The notes below the pieces were generated by a model that saw nothing but the letters and a program-made list of their open reading frames with translations, searched no databases and was not told the DNA's origin. DNA of 5,672 nt from Bacteroidota bacterium (GTDB taxonomy: Bacteria > Bacteroidota > Ignavibacteria > UBA10030 > UBA8401), in NCBI GenBank assembly GCA_023229405.1, contig JALNZH010000250.1:1-5672 (forward strand). Reading direction: 5' to 3'. This document shows, in pieces, positions 5,073 through 5,672 of this stretch. How positions within the stretch are numbered: the stretch's first letter is position 1; each line of letters opens with the position of its first letter. The position numbers and the translations under genes were made by a program.

Positions 5073-5672
5073 ATGAAAAATTATCAGCCACAAACAATCT
5101 CTCTGCAACGGCTTCTCGTACTGCATTCCGATTACGTGAACGACCTACAGCGGCGGAATCCTGAAACGCGCGGAACCTATGAACGGACGCTCAGGGAATT
5201 CATGCGCTGGGTCCGTTTGGAACCGGAACTGGAGTGTTCGGCAAAGGAGATCGAAAAGTATAAAAAGTTTTTGCTGATGAAACGGAAGTTAGCTCCCGTT
5301 TCCGTTACCATGTATCTTTCTTCCGTCCGTAAGTTCTTTGATTTTCTGGTGGCAAAGGGAATTCTAAATTCCAATCCTGCAAAATTGGTGAAGGGGGGAG
5401 CTCCCAACCAACAGCATACGCGAAAGAGTATCTCCGTTCAGGAAGTGCAGTTGTTGATTCAGGCAATCGAACGGCGGGATGAGATCGGCTTCCGCGATTT
5501 TGCCATCGTCAAGCTGATGATTACCTGCGGACTCTCGGAGATTGAACTGATCCGAGCGGATATCGACGATCTTTCGGCAAAAAAAGGGGCGATGGCGATG
5601 CGGTTGCAGATGAAAGGGATGAAGAGCAAGGACAGGACGATCATCCTGCCAACCGACGCGAAGGATACCGTG
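5073..5672 (+). CDS. Tyrosine recombinase/phage-type integrase (XerC/D-like), N-terminal 200 residues, cut by right edge
   Basis: The frame stays open for 200 codons to the window end. An in-frame stop (TAA, 5064-5066) just upstream makes the ATG at 5073 the first possible ATG start. Residues about 10-105 form a SAM-like core-binding domain: ETRGTYERTLREFMRWV, then PVSVTMYLSSVRKFFDFLVAKGIL and NPAKLVK. The catalytic domain begins near 119 (SISVQEVQLLIQAIERR, RDFAIVKLMITCGL). The stretch TCGLSEIELIRADIDDL (151-167) aligns with the usual TGLR-xxE motif but has Ser155 instead of the first catalytic Arg. The beta-hairpin Lys appears kept (K181 in MKGMKSKDR). The second Arg, the His and the nucleophilic Tyr lie beyond the edge. 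Xer-like members resolve chromosome dimers and others move genomic elements; which applies cannot be told. No att site or other mobile gene is visible. It is transcribed away from the glucan genes. Confidence 0.85.
   Translation, partial: MKNYQPQTISLQRLLVLHSDYVNDLQRRNPETRGTYERTLREFMRWVRLEPELECSAKEIEKYKKFLLMKRKLAPVSVTMYLSSVRKFFDFLVAKGILNSNPAKLVKGGAPNQQHTRKSISVQEVQLLIQAIERRDEIGFRDFAIVKLMITCGLSEIELIRADIDDLSAKKGAMAMRLQMKGMKSKDRTIILPTDAKDTV

Noticed and set aside
5177..5644. Two minus-strand open frames (76 and 61 codons)
   Set aside because: Both overlap the tyrosine recombinase frame, which has a clear domain match. They are antisense by-products.

Overview
The window looks like the chromosome of a Bacteroidota/FCB-group bacterium, most likely from the Ignavibacteria/Chlorobi side. 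This rests on two complete secreted proteins that both end in a type IX secretion (T9SS) C-terminal sorting domain of the 'NYPNPFNPST ... YDLLGRR ... SGIYLYTLKSG ... KLLLLK' style. GC content is moderate. No tRNA, rRNA or CRISPR array was seen, and no intergenic gap exceeds 170 bases.

Layout, left to right. (1) Bases 1-445, minus strand: the N-terminal 148 residues of a secreted glycoside hydrolase family 57 enzyme, cut by the left edge. (2) 446-561: a short gap with an intrinsic terminator (474-495) and two interleaved inverted repeats (509-569) that can fold into two mutually exclusive hairpins. (3) 562-1641, minus: a 359-residue T9SS cargo protein with an unrecognised AT-rich N-terminal domain, an Fn3-like module and a sorting domain. 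(4) 1642-1810: a gap with a good sigma70-like promoter, a LacI/cre-like palindrome and a hairpin just past the next gene. (5) 1811-4918, minus: a 1035-residue extracellular GH13 alpha-amylase with two Ig-like (He-PIG-like) domains, a CBM9/DOMON-like domain and a T9SS domain. The sorting domain carries an in-frame palindromic DNA element (about 1991-2041). (6) 4919-5072: a divergent promoter region. (7) 5073 to the right edge, plus: the first 200 residues of a tyrosine recombinase in which the usual first catalytic arginine appears to be serine.

The three minus-strand genes read as an alpha-glucan (starch/glycogen) utilisation locus. The GH13 enzyme would cut polymer outside the cell or on its surface. 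The GH57 enzyme would act on alpha-glucans after export. The 359-residue protein may bind substrate or sit on the surface, but its function is unknown. The promoters of the GH13 gene and the 359-residue gene share the same extended -35 sequence (CACTTGAC) and a 17-bp spacer, which suggests joint expression. The GH57 gene has only about 20 bases between a terminator and its start codon, so it is probably reached by controlled read-through or attenuation. The recombinase is divergent and probably functionally unrelated.
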